Positions 16,484 through 24,454 of a DNA stretch of 63,420 bases are shown here, one piece after another. The notes beneath the pieces were generated by a model. The model did no database searches. It was not told the origin of the DNA and saw only the letters and a program-made list of their open reading frames with translations. The DNA comes from Amycolatopsis acidicola (lineage in GTDB: Bacteria; Actinomycetota; Actinomycetes; Mycobacteriales; Pseudonocardiaceae): contig NZ_VMNW02000047.1 of the NCBI RefSeq assembly GCF_007713735.2, positions 1 through 63,420 on the forward strand, read 5' to 3'. How positions within the stretch are numbered: the stretch's first letter is position 1; each line of letters begins with the position of its first letter. A program made the position numbers and the translations under genes.

Positions 16484-19078
16484 ATGGCCGACGGGCCGGG
16501 GGAGATCAGTCCGGAGCTGGCCGGGACGCCAGGATACGTGCGGACGGCGCCCGAGCTGGCGGCCCGGATCGCCGCGGGCGAGACCATCGAAGACGTCCTT
16601 GTCGAGGGCGTCCTGGACCTGCGCACGATCCAGCCCGCCGTGGCGGTGAGGTTCGAGCGGTGCCGGTTCGAGCTTCCGCCGGATGTGCGGGGCGCGCGGC
16701 TGCCCGGGCTCGAGTTCCACAGGTGCTACCTGCCCGGCTTGCGGGCGAGCAACCTGCGCGTTCGTGGCGATCTCCGCTTGAGCCGGTGCGAAGTGGAGGA
16801 GGTGGATCTCCGCGACGCGGCGGTGGAGGGCTCGGTCTGGCTCGATGCCACCCGGGTCGAGCGCGGTGTGGTCCGGGCGGACCGGATCCGGATCGGCGGT
16901 GCGTTGTTCGCACGGCGGCTGCGGCTCAACCATGAACTCCGGCTACGCGGCGCGCGGATCGAGGGAGACGCGGACTTTTCCGGCGCACAGCTGGTGAATC
17001 CGGGTGGATTCGCGCTGGAAGGCACGGCGTTACGGGTCGGGGGCAGTCTGCTGGGCGGGACGTCCGGCTCGGGTCCTGGCCGCGAACGGTTCACCACACG
17101 CGGGATACTCGCGCTGTCCGGCGCGAAGGTGGGCGGTGACGTGCTCCTCCACTCCGCTGTGCTGGCGAGCCCGCAGCGGGCAGCGATCGCGGACGGCCCC
17201 TGGAATCCCGCCAGCCCGGATGTGGACCCTTGGCCCGCGCTGACGGCGGACCGGATCCAGGTCGACGGTGACTTCGAGGTGTCGGACGGGTCGGAGGTCA
17301 CCGGCACCGTGCGCCTGGCGGACGCCCGCGTCGGTGGCTCGGTCCGGTTCGCGGGCGCCCTCGTGGAGTTCCCGCGGGGCAGCGTCGAGCCGTCCCACGA
17401 CTGTGCGATCCGGTTGGACGGCGCGGAGATCGGCCGCCTCGACGCGACGTCGCTGCGGGTCCCGTCCGGCGAACTGCGGATGACGGCCGTGGTGGCGCGG
17501 GGCGATGTCGAGCTGTCCCGGGTGGCTTTGACCCACCCGGGCCGGGACGCGGTTTCGGCGCGGCGGGCGTCGATCGGCGGGAACCTGGTCCTGCGGGACG
17601 CGACCGTGCAGGGCAGCCTGCGGTTTCCCGCGACGACCGTCGCCGGTTCCGTGGATCTGCGCGGCACCGCCGTGTCCGACCCGGAATTCCGTGGCAGGAC
17701 AAGCTTTTCCGTGGACCTCAGCGGCGCGCGCGTGGGCGGTGACGTCCGGTGCGCCGCCGATGCCTACCACCCGTTCCGCGCCGACGGCGGGGTCGACGTG
17801 TCGCAAGCCTCGGTCGCGGGACGCGTCGAGTTCGACGGGGCCGAGCTCGGTTCCCTGTCCCGGCACGAGGTCGTGCTCGACGCGCGCGGCGTGCGCGCGG
17901 ACGAGATGCGGCTCGTGTTCGGGGCCACGGCGGAAGGGCGGACCCTGCTCCGGGGCGCTCAATGCCGCGCGTTCGTCGACAGCCCGGTGCTGTGGGCCAA
18001 CCCCCGGGGCGTCGCGCTGGAGGACTTCCGGTACGAGACCCTGCCGGACGAAGACCTGCACGACCGGAGCCGGATCCGGGAGCGGATCCACCGCCTGGGC
18101 ACGAATCCGACCGGCTACTGGCCCGAATCCTACGACCAGCTGGCCGGGGTGCTGTCCCGCGAGGGCCTCGAACGGGAAGCCGGTCTGGTGCTGTTCGCGA
18201 AGCAGTCCCGGCGTTACCGCGAGCTGTCGCTCAATTCGTGGGTGAGCTTCGGTGTGCGGCTGTGGAGTTGGGCGCAGCGCGCGATGACCGGCTACGGCTA
18301 CCGGCCCGGCCGTGCGTTCGGCTGGGCCGTGGTGCTCGTGGCGCTGTTCCTCGCGGCCGCGTTCGTGCCGCCCGCGGCGGTGCGGTTTACCTTGCTGGGC
18401 CTGGGTTCCGTGCTCGGGCTGGCGTTCGTGTCGTCCGTGCTGACGGCCACCGGCCGCCGTTTCGCCGGGAGTCTCGCGCCGCGGCCGGTCGCGCATGCCG
18501 ACCGTCCACTCCTCGAACGGCCGCCGGTCCGCGAAGAGGAAGAGCCGGACGAGATCCTCGAAGGCGCCGCGGATGTCGATGCCTACCTCGACACCGAGGA
18601 CTTCGTGGCCGCGCGCGGCGTACTGTCCGCTTTGGACGATCTCGCCGCGCTACTCGGTTACGAGCGCCCGGAATGGGAAGAGCTGGAGCGCGGTTCGTGG
18701 TGGCGGCGTGCGAAGGCGGGCGTCCGGAAGGCGGTCACTTCGGAGGAGCTGACCACCCGGCTGGTCAAGGTCGAGCGGGCGCTGGAGGTGGCGACCCTCG
18801 ACCGCCAGCAGGCCGAAGTGGACGTCCGCTCGGCCGAGGCCGTGGGCAGGCTGCTGGCCTCGCTTCAGGAAGTTCCGCAGGCCTGCGTCCGCGCCGGGTC
18901 GATCATGCTCGTGAAGTACCCCGGCGAACACGGGCCGGTGGTGCTGTCGCGGACGCTGTCGCAGCTGGAAATCGCGGCCTTCGAACGCTTCCCGGAGATC
19001 CAGAGCAAACCGCGGCAGGCGCTCGAGGCGCTGGCTACCGCTGTGGTTTCGCTGCAGGAGGATGAGCCCTTGTCTTGA
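16484..19078 (+). CDS. large beta-helix-like repeat protein with membrane segment
   Basis: An 864-residue protein. Residues about 45-520 are a long run of pentapeptide-repeat-like coils of the type RGDLRLSR, DLRDAAVEGSVWLDATRV and IGGALFARRLRL, predicting a right-handed beta-helix. A helical stretch follows (YDQLAGVLSREGLEREAGLVL style), then GYGYRPGRAFGW leading into two hydrophobic helices (about 611-628 and 636-655) and a roughly 200-residue cytosolic tail with a basic helix. Similar actinobacterial proteins have been labelled membrane-associated oxidoreductase, but I see no cofactor motif that supports this. GGGGGAAGGAG precedes the ATG. Stands alone between two operons; function unknown. 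Confidence 0.78.
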   Translation: MADGPGEISPELAGTPGYVRTAPELAARIAAGETIEDVLVEGVLDLRTIQPAVAVRFERCRFELPPDVRGARLPGLEFHRCYLPGLRASNLRVRGDLRLSRCEVEEVDLRDAAVEGSVWLDATRVERGVVRADRIRIGGALFARRLRLNHELRLRGARIEGDADFSGAQLVNPGGFALEGTALRVGGSLLGGTSGSGPGRERFTTRGILALSGAKVGGDVLLHSAVLASPQRAAIADGPWNPASPDVDPWPALTADRIQVDGDFEVSDGSEVTGTVRLADARVGGSVRFAGALVEFPRGSVEPSHDCAIRLDGAEIGRLDATSLRVPSGELRMTAVVARGDVELSRVALTHPGRDAVSARRASIGGNLVLRDATVQGSLRFPATTVAGSVDLRGTAVSDPEFRGRTSFSVDLSGARVGGDVRCAADAYHPFRADGGVDVSQASVAGRVEFDGAELGSLSRHEVVLDARGVRADEMRLVFGATAEGRTLLRGAQCRAFVDSPVLWANPRGVALEDFRYETLPDEDLHDRSRIRERIHRLGTNPTGYWPESYDQLAGVLSREGLEREAGLVLFAKQSRRYRELSLNSWVSFGVRLWSWAQRAMTGYGYRPGRAFGWAVVLVALFLAAAFVPPAAVRFTLLGLGSVLGLAFVSSVLTATGRRFAGSLAPRPVAHADRPLLERPPVREEEEPDEILEGAADVDAYLDTEDFVAARGVLSALDDLAALLGYERPEWEELERGSWWRRAKAGVRKAVTSEELTTRLVKVERALEVATLDRQQAEVDVRSAEAVGRLLASLQEVPQACVRAGSIMLVKYPGEHGPVVLSRTLSQLEIAAFERFPEIQSKPRQALEALATAVVSLQEDEPLS

Positions 19079-19149
19079 GGGGGGCTGGGTTGCGTTGGGT
19101 GCGTGGTTGCGTTGGGGCAGCAACGGACGCGCGTGGCCGCGCTGTGTGG

Positions 19150-19271
19150 ACCCCTCCACCGCCCCGATCTGTGAGTGTTCGCGATCTTGCCGCCGCGTCA
19201 AGGCGGGAAAGATGCCTTGACCCAGCGCCAAGATCGCAAGAGCAGGCTGGGGATCGGGGCGGTGGAGGGGT
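19150..19271. repeat. dispersed hairpin repeat, full-length copy
   Basis: Outer arms of 20 bp (19150-19169 and 19252-19271) are perfect inverted repeats. Inside lie further matching arms: GCGATCTTG (19181-19189) with CAAGATCGC (19229-19237), and GTCAAGGC (19197-19204) with GCCTTGAC (19214-19221). The whole 122-base unit can fold into one long stem. Parts recur at 4-33 and 45380-45416. It sits between convergent genes and encodes nothing convincing. Confidence 0.82.
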
Positions 19272-19287
19272 GTGGTCGGTGGGTGTT

Positions 19288-19380
19288 CCCGGCTTTCGTT
19301 GCCGGGTGGCGGTTGGTGCGGGGGCGTCGCGTTGCCGGGTGGCGGTTGGTGCCTGGTGTGGCTCGCGTCCCGTTGCCGGG
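19288..19380. repeat. direct repeats flanking the hairpin element
   Basis: A 22-base unit beginning GTTGCCGGGTGGCGG occurs at 19298-19319 and again at 19331-19352 (period 33), with a partial third copy at 19372-19380 that touches the stop codon of the ligase gene. The 29 bases 19288-19316 recur at 45426-45454, again just downstream of the hairpin element's left arm. Confidence 0.78.
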
Positions 19381-20841
19381 TCACCTGTAGCGGGCGCGGA
19401 GTTCGGTTTTCTGGATTTTGCCCGATCCGGTCCGGGGGAGTTCCTCGACGAACTCCACTGACTTCGGCACCTTGTAGCCCGCCAGGCGCTGCCGCAGGTG
19501 GGCCAGCAAGTCGTCCGCCGCGACGTCCTTCGCCATCACGATCGCTTTCCCGACTTCGCCCCACTTGGGGTCCGGGACGCCGATCACGGCGCACGATTCG
19601 ACGCCCGGGTAGGCGTGGATCTCGTTCTCCACCTCGGCCGGGTAGATGTTCTCGCCGCCGGAGATGATCACATCCTTGAGCCGGTCCACGACGTACACAT
19701 ACCCGTCCTCGTCGACGGTCGCGACATCGCCGGAGTGGAACCACCCGTCCCGCAGGACTTCCGCCGTCGCCTCCGGACGTCCCCAGTAGCCGCGCAGCAC
19801 GTTGGGGCCGCTGACCACGATCTCCCCGCGCTCGCCCGGCGGCACGGGCGAGCCCGACTCGGACACGACGCGGACGTCGGTGAAGAACGACGGCACCCCG
19901 GCCGAGCCGATCTTCGACGTGACGTGCGCGGGATCGAGCACGAGCGCGCCCGGCGAAGTCTCGGTCATCCCGTAACCCTGCACGAAACTCAGGCCTCGCT
20001 CCAGATACCGGCGGATGGTGGTCGTCGGCACGGGCGCGCCGCCGCAGAGGAGCGTGCGGACGCTCGACAGGTCCGCCGTATCCCAACCCGGCTGCGCCGC
20101 CAGCGCGTCGTACATCGTGGGTACGCCGAACATGAGCGTGACCCGTTCCCGTTCGATGTCCGCCAGCACGGCAGCCGGGTCGAACGACGAATGCAGCAGC
20201 ACCCGGCCGCCCTTGAGCAGCGTCGGCAGGCAGATCATCCCCAGCGCCGCGGTGTGGAACAGGGGAGCGGCCACGAGCGCGCGCTCGGCGCCCGACAAAT
20301 CCGTCTCCACGATCACGTTCACGCTGTTCCACGTCAGGTTGCCGTGGGTGAGCATGGCGCCCTTGGGTTTCCCCGTACTGCCCGAGGTGTACATGATCAG
20401 GCAGACGTCGTCGAGGGACACCGGAAGATCGGGCGCTTCGCCTTGGCCCGCAAGGAGTTCCTCGTACTCCGGGCCGACCTCCACACTCCGGACACTCTCG
20501 TGCGCGGCGTGCGCGGAGGTGTGGATCAACAACGCCGCCCCGGAATCCCGCAGCACATAGTCCACTTCGGACGGTGCGAGCCGCGAGTTCACCGGCACGA
20601 ACACCGCCCCGAGCAGCCCGCAGGCGAACAGCACCTCCAGGTACACCGGATGGTTGGGGCCCAGATACGCGACCCTGTCCCCGGTGCGCACGCCCGACGC
20701 GCCGAGGCCGTGCGCGAGCCGGGTGACGCGGCGGTGCAGTTCGGCGTAGGTGAGGGTGCGGTCGCCGTGCTGGACGGCGACCGCATCCGGGGTCATCCTG
20801 GCGCGCCGCGCGGGCCACGACCCGAGGCCCTGGTTACGCAT
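19381..20841 (-). CDS. fcs: feruloyl-CoA synthetase (hydroxycinnamate:CoA ligase)
   Basis: A 486-residue ANL-superfamily acyl-CoA ligase. It has the P-loop LIMYTSGSTGKPKGAML, the A5 motif YGMTETSPG, the hinge GWFHSGDVATVDEDGY and the C-terminal catalytic Lys motif PRTGSGKIQKTELR. The length and the partner gene, a hydroxycinnamoyl-CoA hydratase-lyase overlapping by eight bases, match the fcs-ech pair of vanillin-forming Amycolatopsis strains. It would activate ferulate, p-coumarate or caffeate to CoA thioesters with ATP. Specificity is inferred from the partner; on its own it would be only a medium/long-chain acyl-CoA ligase. Confidence 0.82.
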   Translation of the reverse strand: MRNQGLGSWPARRARMTPDAVAVQHGDRTLTYAELHRRVTRLAHGLGASGVRTGDRVAYLGPNHPVYLEVLFACGLLGAVFVPVNSRLAPSEVDYVLRDSGAALLIHTSAHAAHESVRSVEVGPEYEELLAGQGEAPDLPVSLDDVCLIMYTSGSTGKPKGAMLTHGNLTWNSVNVIVETDLSGAERALVAAPLFHTAALGMICLPTLLKGGRVLLHSSFDPAAVLADIERERVTLMFGVPTMYDALAAQPGWDTADLSSVRTLLCGGAPVPTTTIRRYLERGLSFVQGYGMTETSPGALVLDPAHVTSKIGSAGVPSFFTDVRVVSESGSPVPPGERGEIVVSGPNVLRGYWGRPEATAEVLRDGWFHSGDVATVDEDGYVYVVDRLKDVIISGGENIYPAEVENEIHAYPGVESCAVIGVPDPKWGEVGKAIVMAKDVAADDLLAHLRQRLAGYKVPKSVEFVEELPRTGSGKIQKTELRARYR

Positions 20842-21673
20842 GGGGGTCGAAAGCGCTGAGCCCGGGCCGGTACGACTTGTCGTCGAGGAACTGCGAAAGC
20901 CCCTTCGCGCGCGAGCCGGCCTGGTCGGCGAACTGCGACTGGTCGAGCTTGGCGTACAAGTAGTCCTCAGCCTGCTCCCACGGCATTTCCCGCGCGATCT
21001 TGTAACCCGCTTTCGCCGCGTGCAGCACGACCTGGTTCATCGACGCCAGCTTCAGCGCCACCTCACGCGTGCGCTCCCGCAGCCGCGCCGCGGGCACCGC
21101 TTCGTTCACCAGCCGCATCCGCGCGGCCTCCCGGCCGTCGAACGGTTCGCCGGTCATGATGTGGAAGAGCGCGTCGCGCTGCGGCACCGTCGCGGCCAGT
21201 GCCCGGCTGACCACGCCGCCCGGCGGGATGCCCCAGTTCACCTCGGAGAGCCCGAACCGAGCCTCCTCGTCGGCGAAGGCCAGGTCGCACGCCACGAGCG
21301 GGGTGAACGCGCCGCCGAAGCACCAGCCGTTGACCATCGCGACGGTCGGCTTGCTCCAGTTCGCCAGCCGCTTCCACTGCCATTCCGCGCTCGCCCGTCG
21401 CACCTTGATCTGCAGCGCCGTGCTGCCGACGGCGTCCACCTCGCGGAAGTACTCCTTGAGGTCCATGCCCGCGGAGAACGACTCCCCGGCCCCGGTCAGC
21501 ACCAGCACCCGGCACCGCTCGTCGCCCTCGAGGTGGTCGAGCACGCGGACCATCTCGTCGTTGAGCCGCGGGTTCATCGCGTTGCGCTTGTCCGGCCGGT
21601 TCAGCGTGACCCAGGCGATGCCCTCGTCGAAGGAGACCAGGACGGTTTCGCCCCACGGTTCAGCACTCATCAT
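20834..21673 (-). CDS. ech: p-hydroxycinnamoyl-CoA hydratase/lyase
   Basis: A 279-residue crotonase-fold enzyme converting feruloyl-CoA to vanillin and acetyl-CoA (likewise coumaroyl- and caffeoyl-CoA). The residues characteristic of HCHL rather than ordinary enoyl-CoA hydratase are present: GMDLKEYFREVD, VNGWCFGGAFTPLVACDLA, the catalytic Glu in FGLSEVNWGIPPG, and the tyrosine in DYLYAKLDQSQ. ATG 21673 was chosen with AAGG five bases upstream; 21670 is an alternative. First gene of the ech-fcs pair, with a palindromic site just upstream. Vanillin dehydrogenase or demethylase genes are not in the window. Confidence 0.92.
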   Translation of the reverse strand: MMSAEPWGETVLVSFDEGIAWVTLNRPDKRNAMNPRLNDEMVRVLDHLEGDERCRVLVLTGAGESFSAGMDLKEYFREVDAVGSTALQIKVRRASAEWQWKRLANWSKPTVAMVNGWCFGGAFTPLVACDLAFADEEARFGLSEVNWGIPPGGVVSRALAATVPQRDALFHIMTGEPFDGREAARMRLVNEAVPAARLRERTREVALKLASMNQVVLHAAKAGYKIAREMPWEQAEDYLYAKLDQSQFADQAGSRAKGLSQFLDDKSYRPGLSAFDPHA

Positions 21674-21684
21674 CCACACCTTGT

Positions 21685-21705
21685 CTATCAGGAATCCTGA
21701 GATAG
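21685..21705. promoter_or_regulatory. palindromic site upstream of ech
   Basis: CTATC (21685-21689) and GATAG (21701-21705) flank the inner dyad AGGA-A-TCCT, giving an imperfect 21-bp palindrome 12 bases before the ech start. It is placed where a repressor would block transcription or ribosome entry. No regulator gene adjoins, so the binding protein is unknown; hydroxycinnamoyl-CoA-responsive MarR proteins control such genes elsewhere. Confidence 0.45.
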
Positions 21706-21861
21706 GAGTAGCAGCGCTCCCAGGGCCGAGTCAAGGGCGGGCCGGAGGATTGAAACGTGCGACACATCGTGCAACGATCGGCTCGAAATCAGTTGTCAAT
21801 CCCTTCGCTGGTTCCCCGTTCCCTGTGCCGTTCACCGGCCACGCGTAGGAAGAAAACCGCT

Positions 21862-22782
21862 ATGGGTTCCCCACTTCGTCAAGGGCGTCGAAGCACCATC
21901 GCCGTGGTACTCGGGGCCGCGCTCGCCGTCGCCGGCTGCACGGTGGACGACGGCGCGACCACCACGGCCGCCGCGCCCAGTCTCACCACCGTGCAGTCCC
22001 TGCACGACCAGCTGCCGCAGGCGGTCAAGGACGCCGGGCTGATCCGGTTCGCCGGCGACTCCCATCCGCCGTACCGCACCGTGGGCGCGGACGGCACCAC
22101 GGTCACCGGGATCGACCACGACTTCCAGCAGGCGCTCGGCCAGATCCTGGGCGTGCGCACGGAAACCACCATCGTCAGCAACCTCTCCGCGGCGCTGCAG
22201 GGCATGTTGTCCGGGCGTTACGACGCGTTCAACGGCCCGGTGAAGGCCACCGCCGAACGCCAGCAGCAGTTCGACACCATCACCTGGATGACCACGCGGA
22301 CCTCCTACGTGGTCCCGTCGGATTCCACGGCGGGGATCGGCAAACCCGAGGACCTGTGCGGCAAACGCGTCGCGGTCGTCACCGCGAGCGTCGTCGAAGA
22401 GCAGCTGAAGAAGCTCTCTGCGTTCTGCGAGAAGACCGGGCGCCCGGCGGCGCAGTCGATCGGCCTCGACGACACGAACGCCACCCTGCTGGCCACGAAG
22501 TCCGGCCGCGCCGACGCCGCGGGCATGACGCAGGCCGCCGCGATCGACGTCACCAACCAGCAGAAGGGCGTGTACCGGTACGTGACGCAGACCGAGGAAC
22601 AGGGCGCCACCAAGGACAATCTGGCGCTGTACGTGCCGAAGCCGGGCAACCTCGGGCCGGTGCTGGAGAAGGCCTACGAGGAGTTGTTCCGCGACGGCAC
22701 GTACGCCCGGATCATGAAGCAGTGGGGCCTGGACGACGTCACGGTCCCGCAGCCGCTCTACAACGTCGCGTCGGCGGGGTGA
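21862..22782 (+). CDS. ABC transporter substrate-binding lipoprotein, polar amino-acid type
   Basis: A 306-residue SBP of the amino-acid (family 3) type. The signal peptide ends in a lipobox (LAVAGC, Cys near residue 26), so it is lipid-anchored outside the membrane. The mature part has IRFAGDSHPPYRTVGADG and GIDHDFQQALGQILG, the usual N-lobe pattern of amino-acid binders. The start at 21862 follows AGGAAG. Its stop overlaps the permease start (GTGA). First gene of the CoA-transferase/dehydratase-like operon, so its ligand may be the precursor that is later converted to a CoA thioester. Confidence 0.85.
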   Translation: MGSPLRQGRRSTIAVVLGAALAVAGCTVDDGATTTAAAPSLTTVQSLHDQLPQAVKDAGLIRFAGDSHPPYRTVGADGTTVTGIDHDFQQALGQILGVRTETTIVSNLSAALQGMLSGRYDAFNGPVKATAERQQQFDTITWMTTRTSYVVPSDSTAGIGKPEDLCGKRVAVVTASVVEEQLKKLSAFCEKTGRPAAQSIGLDDTNATLLATKSGRADAAGMTQAAAIDVTNQQKGVYRYVTQTEEQGATKDNLALYVPKPGNLGPVLEKAYEELFRDGTYARIMKQWGLDDVTVPQPLYNVASAG

Positions 22783-23672
22783 GCGCGGTGTCCACAATGG
22801 AGGAAGTCGCAGCCGTGGCAGGGCCGCGGGACGACGTCGCCTCGGCGCGTTCGCGATTCCGGCCGTGGCGCTGGGTGTTCTCGGTGGTACTGCTGGTGTT
22901 GCTGGCGCAGCTGGCCGTGTTCCTGGTCGGCAACCACCGCTTCCAGTGGGACGTGGTGGGCAAGTACCTGTTCGAGAAGTCCGTGATGTCCGGGCTGCTC
23001 ACCACGGTGGTGCTGGCCGTCGCGGCAATGGTCCTCGGCTCGGTCGTCGGCGGGCTCGTCGCGGCCGCGCAGCTGAGCGGGTTCGGGCCGGCGCGCTGGG
23101 TGGCCACCGCGTGGGTCGGGCTGTTCCGCGGCATCCCGCCGCTGGTGCAGCTGATCTTCTGGTTCAACCTGGCCTACCTGCTGCCGAAGCTGTCGCTCGG
23201 CATCCCGTTCGGGCCGGTGTTCGGCAGCTGGGACGCGAACACGGTGATCACCCCGCTGACCGCCGCGGTGATCGGGCTGTCCCTGGTCGAATCGGCCTAC
23301 CTGGCCGAGATCTTCCGCGCCGGGATGGGCGCGGTCGACCCCGGCCAGCGGGACGCCGCGCGGGCGATGGGCTACCCGCCGGGGCAGACGCTGTTCCGGA
23401 TCGTGCTGCCGCAGGCGATGCGCGTGATCATCCCGCCGGCGGGCAGCCAGTTCGTCAACGTGCTCAAGGGAACCGCGCTGGTGTCGGTGATCGCGATGTC
23501 CGACCTGCTGCACGCGGTGCAGGTGATCTACAACCGCAACTACGAGATCGTGCCGATGCTCCTGGTCGCCTGCTTCTGGTATCTCGTCGTGGTCACCGCG
23601 GCCACGGCGGGGCAGCGCAGGCTGGAGCGGCGGTTCTCGCGCGGGCACGTCGCGCAGAGGAGGAGCCGGTGA
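22779..23672 (+). CDS. ABC transporter permease, polar amino-acid type (HisM/GlnP-like)
   Basis: A 297-residue inner-membrane permease. After a cytosolic N-terminal tail of about 25 residues come roughly five or six hydrophobic helices. The EAA-type coupling loop (AEIFRAGMGAVDPGQRDAAR, continuing to MGYPPGQTLF) and FRGIPPLVQLIFW are typical of HisM/GlnP permeases. A single permease implies a homodimeric channel. GTGA overlaps join it to the SBP and the ATPase. In-frame GTG at 22788 is an alternative start. Confidence 0.88.
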   Translation: MSAVSTMEEVAAVAGPRDDVASARSRFRPWRWVFSVVLLVLLAQLAVFLVGNHRFQWDVVGKYLFEKSVMSGLLTTVVLAVAAMVLGSVVGGLVAAAQLSGFGPARWVATAWVGLFRGIPPLVQLIFWFNLAYLLPKLSLGIPFGPVFGSWDANTVITPLTAAVIGLSLVESAYLAEIFRAGMGAVDPGQRDAARAMGYPPGQTLFRIVLPQAMRVIIPPAGSQFVNVLKGTALVSVIAMSDLLHAVQVIYNRNYEIVPMLLVACFWYLVVVTAATAGQRRLERRFSRGHVAQRRSR

Positions 23673-24454
23673 ACGCCCCGGTGCTGAGCATCCGCGAGGT
23701 GCGCAAGGAGTTCGGGCAGGTGCGGGCGCTCGACGGTGTGAGCCTCGACGTCCACGAGGGCGAGACCGTGGTGGTGATCGGGCCGTCCGGATCGGGCAAG
23801 TCGACGCTGGTGCGGTGCGCCCACCAGCTGGAGCCCATCGACGGCGGAGCGCTGTATCTGGACGGGGAACTGCTGGGGTACCGGCGTTCCGGGCGTGGGC
23901 TGCGGTCGCTGAGCGAGCGGAAGATCGCGCTGCAGCGGCGTCGGATGAGCATGGTGTTCCAGCAGTTCAACCTGTTCCCGCAGTTCACCGTGCTGCGCAA
24001 CGTGACCGACGCGGCGATCCGCGTGCATCGGCGTGACAGGTCCACAGTGGAGCGTGAAGCCACGGAGCTGTTGGAGCGGATCGGCCTGGCCGACCGGGCG
24101 GGACACTACCCCCGGCAGCTTTCCGGTGGGCAGCAGCAGCGCGTCGCGATCGCCCGCGCGGTGCTGGCCCGGCCTCGGATCATGCTGTTCGACGAGCCGA
24201 CCAGCGCGCTCGACCCGGAGCTGGTCGACGAGGTGCTGGCCGTGCTGCGGGATCTGGCCGCCACGGGCACCACGATGGTCGTCGTCACGCACGAGATGGC
24301 GTTCGCCCGCGACGTGGCGGACCGGTGCGTCTTCATGGAGTCCGGGCGGATCGTCGAAGAAGGCAGCCCGGCCGAGCTGTTCGGCAACCCGCGCAGCGAG
24401 CGGTTGCGCGGGTTCCTGTCGAGGCACCGGGCGGAACAGGAGAGCGTCTCGTGA
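23669..24454 (+). CDS. ABC transporter ATPase, polar amino-acid type (GlnQ-like)
   Basis: A 261-residue nucleotide-binding subunit: Walker A GPSGSGKSTLVRC (about 38-50), Q-loop MVFQQFNLFPQ, signature LSGGQQQRVAIARA, Walker B IMLFDEPTSALD and H-loop VVVTHEM. The order and FNLFPQ motif are typical of GlnQ/HisP ATPases. The GTG start overlaps the permease stop, and its own stop overlaps the CapA-like gene, so importer and catabolic genes are translated as one coupled unit. Confidence 0.9.
   Translation: MNAPVLSIREVRKEFGQVRALDGVSLDVHEGETVVVIGPSGSGKSTLVRCAHQLEPIDGGALYLDGELLGYRRSGRGLRSLSERKIALQRRRMSMVFQQFNLFPQFTVLRNVTDAAIRVHRRDRSTVEREATELLERIGLADRAGHYPRQLSGGQQQRVAIARAVLARPRIMLFDEPTSALDPELVDEVLAVLRDLAATGTTMVVVTHEMAFARDVADRCVFMESGRIVEEGSPAELFGNPRSERLRGFLSRHRAEQESVS

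Noticed and set aside
19175..19390. A 71-codon plus-strand open frame across the hairpin repeat
   Set aside because: It lies entirely in the dispersed repeat and its direct repeats, has no ribosome site and no recognisable protein features.
20834..21673. Ordinary enoyl-CoA hydratase for fatty-acid beta-oxidation
   Set aside because: LKEYFREVD, FGLSEVNWGIPPG and DYLYAKLDQ are specific to hydroxycinnamoyl-CoA hydratase-lyases, and the ligase partner fits that role.
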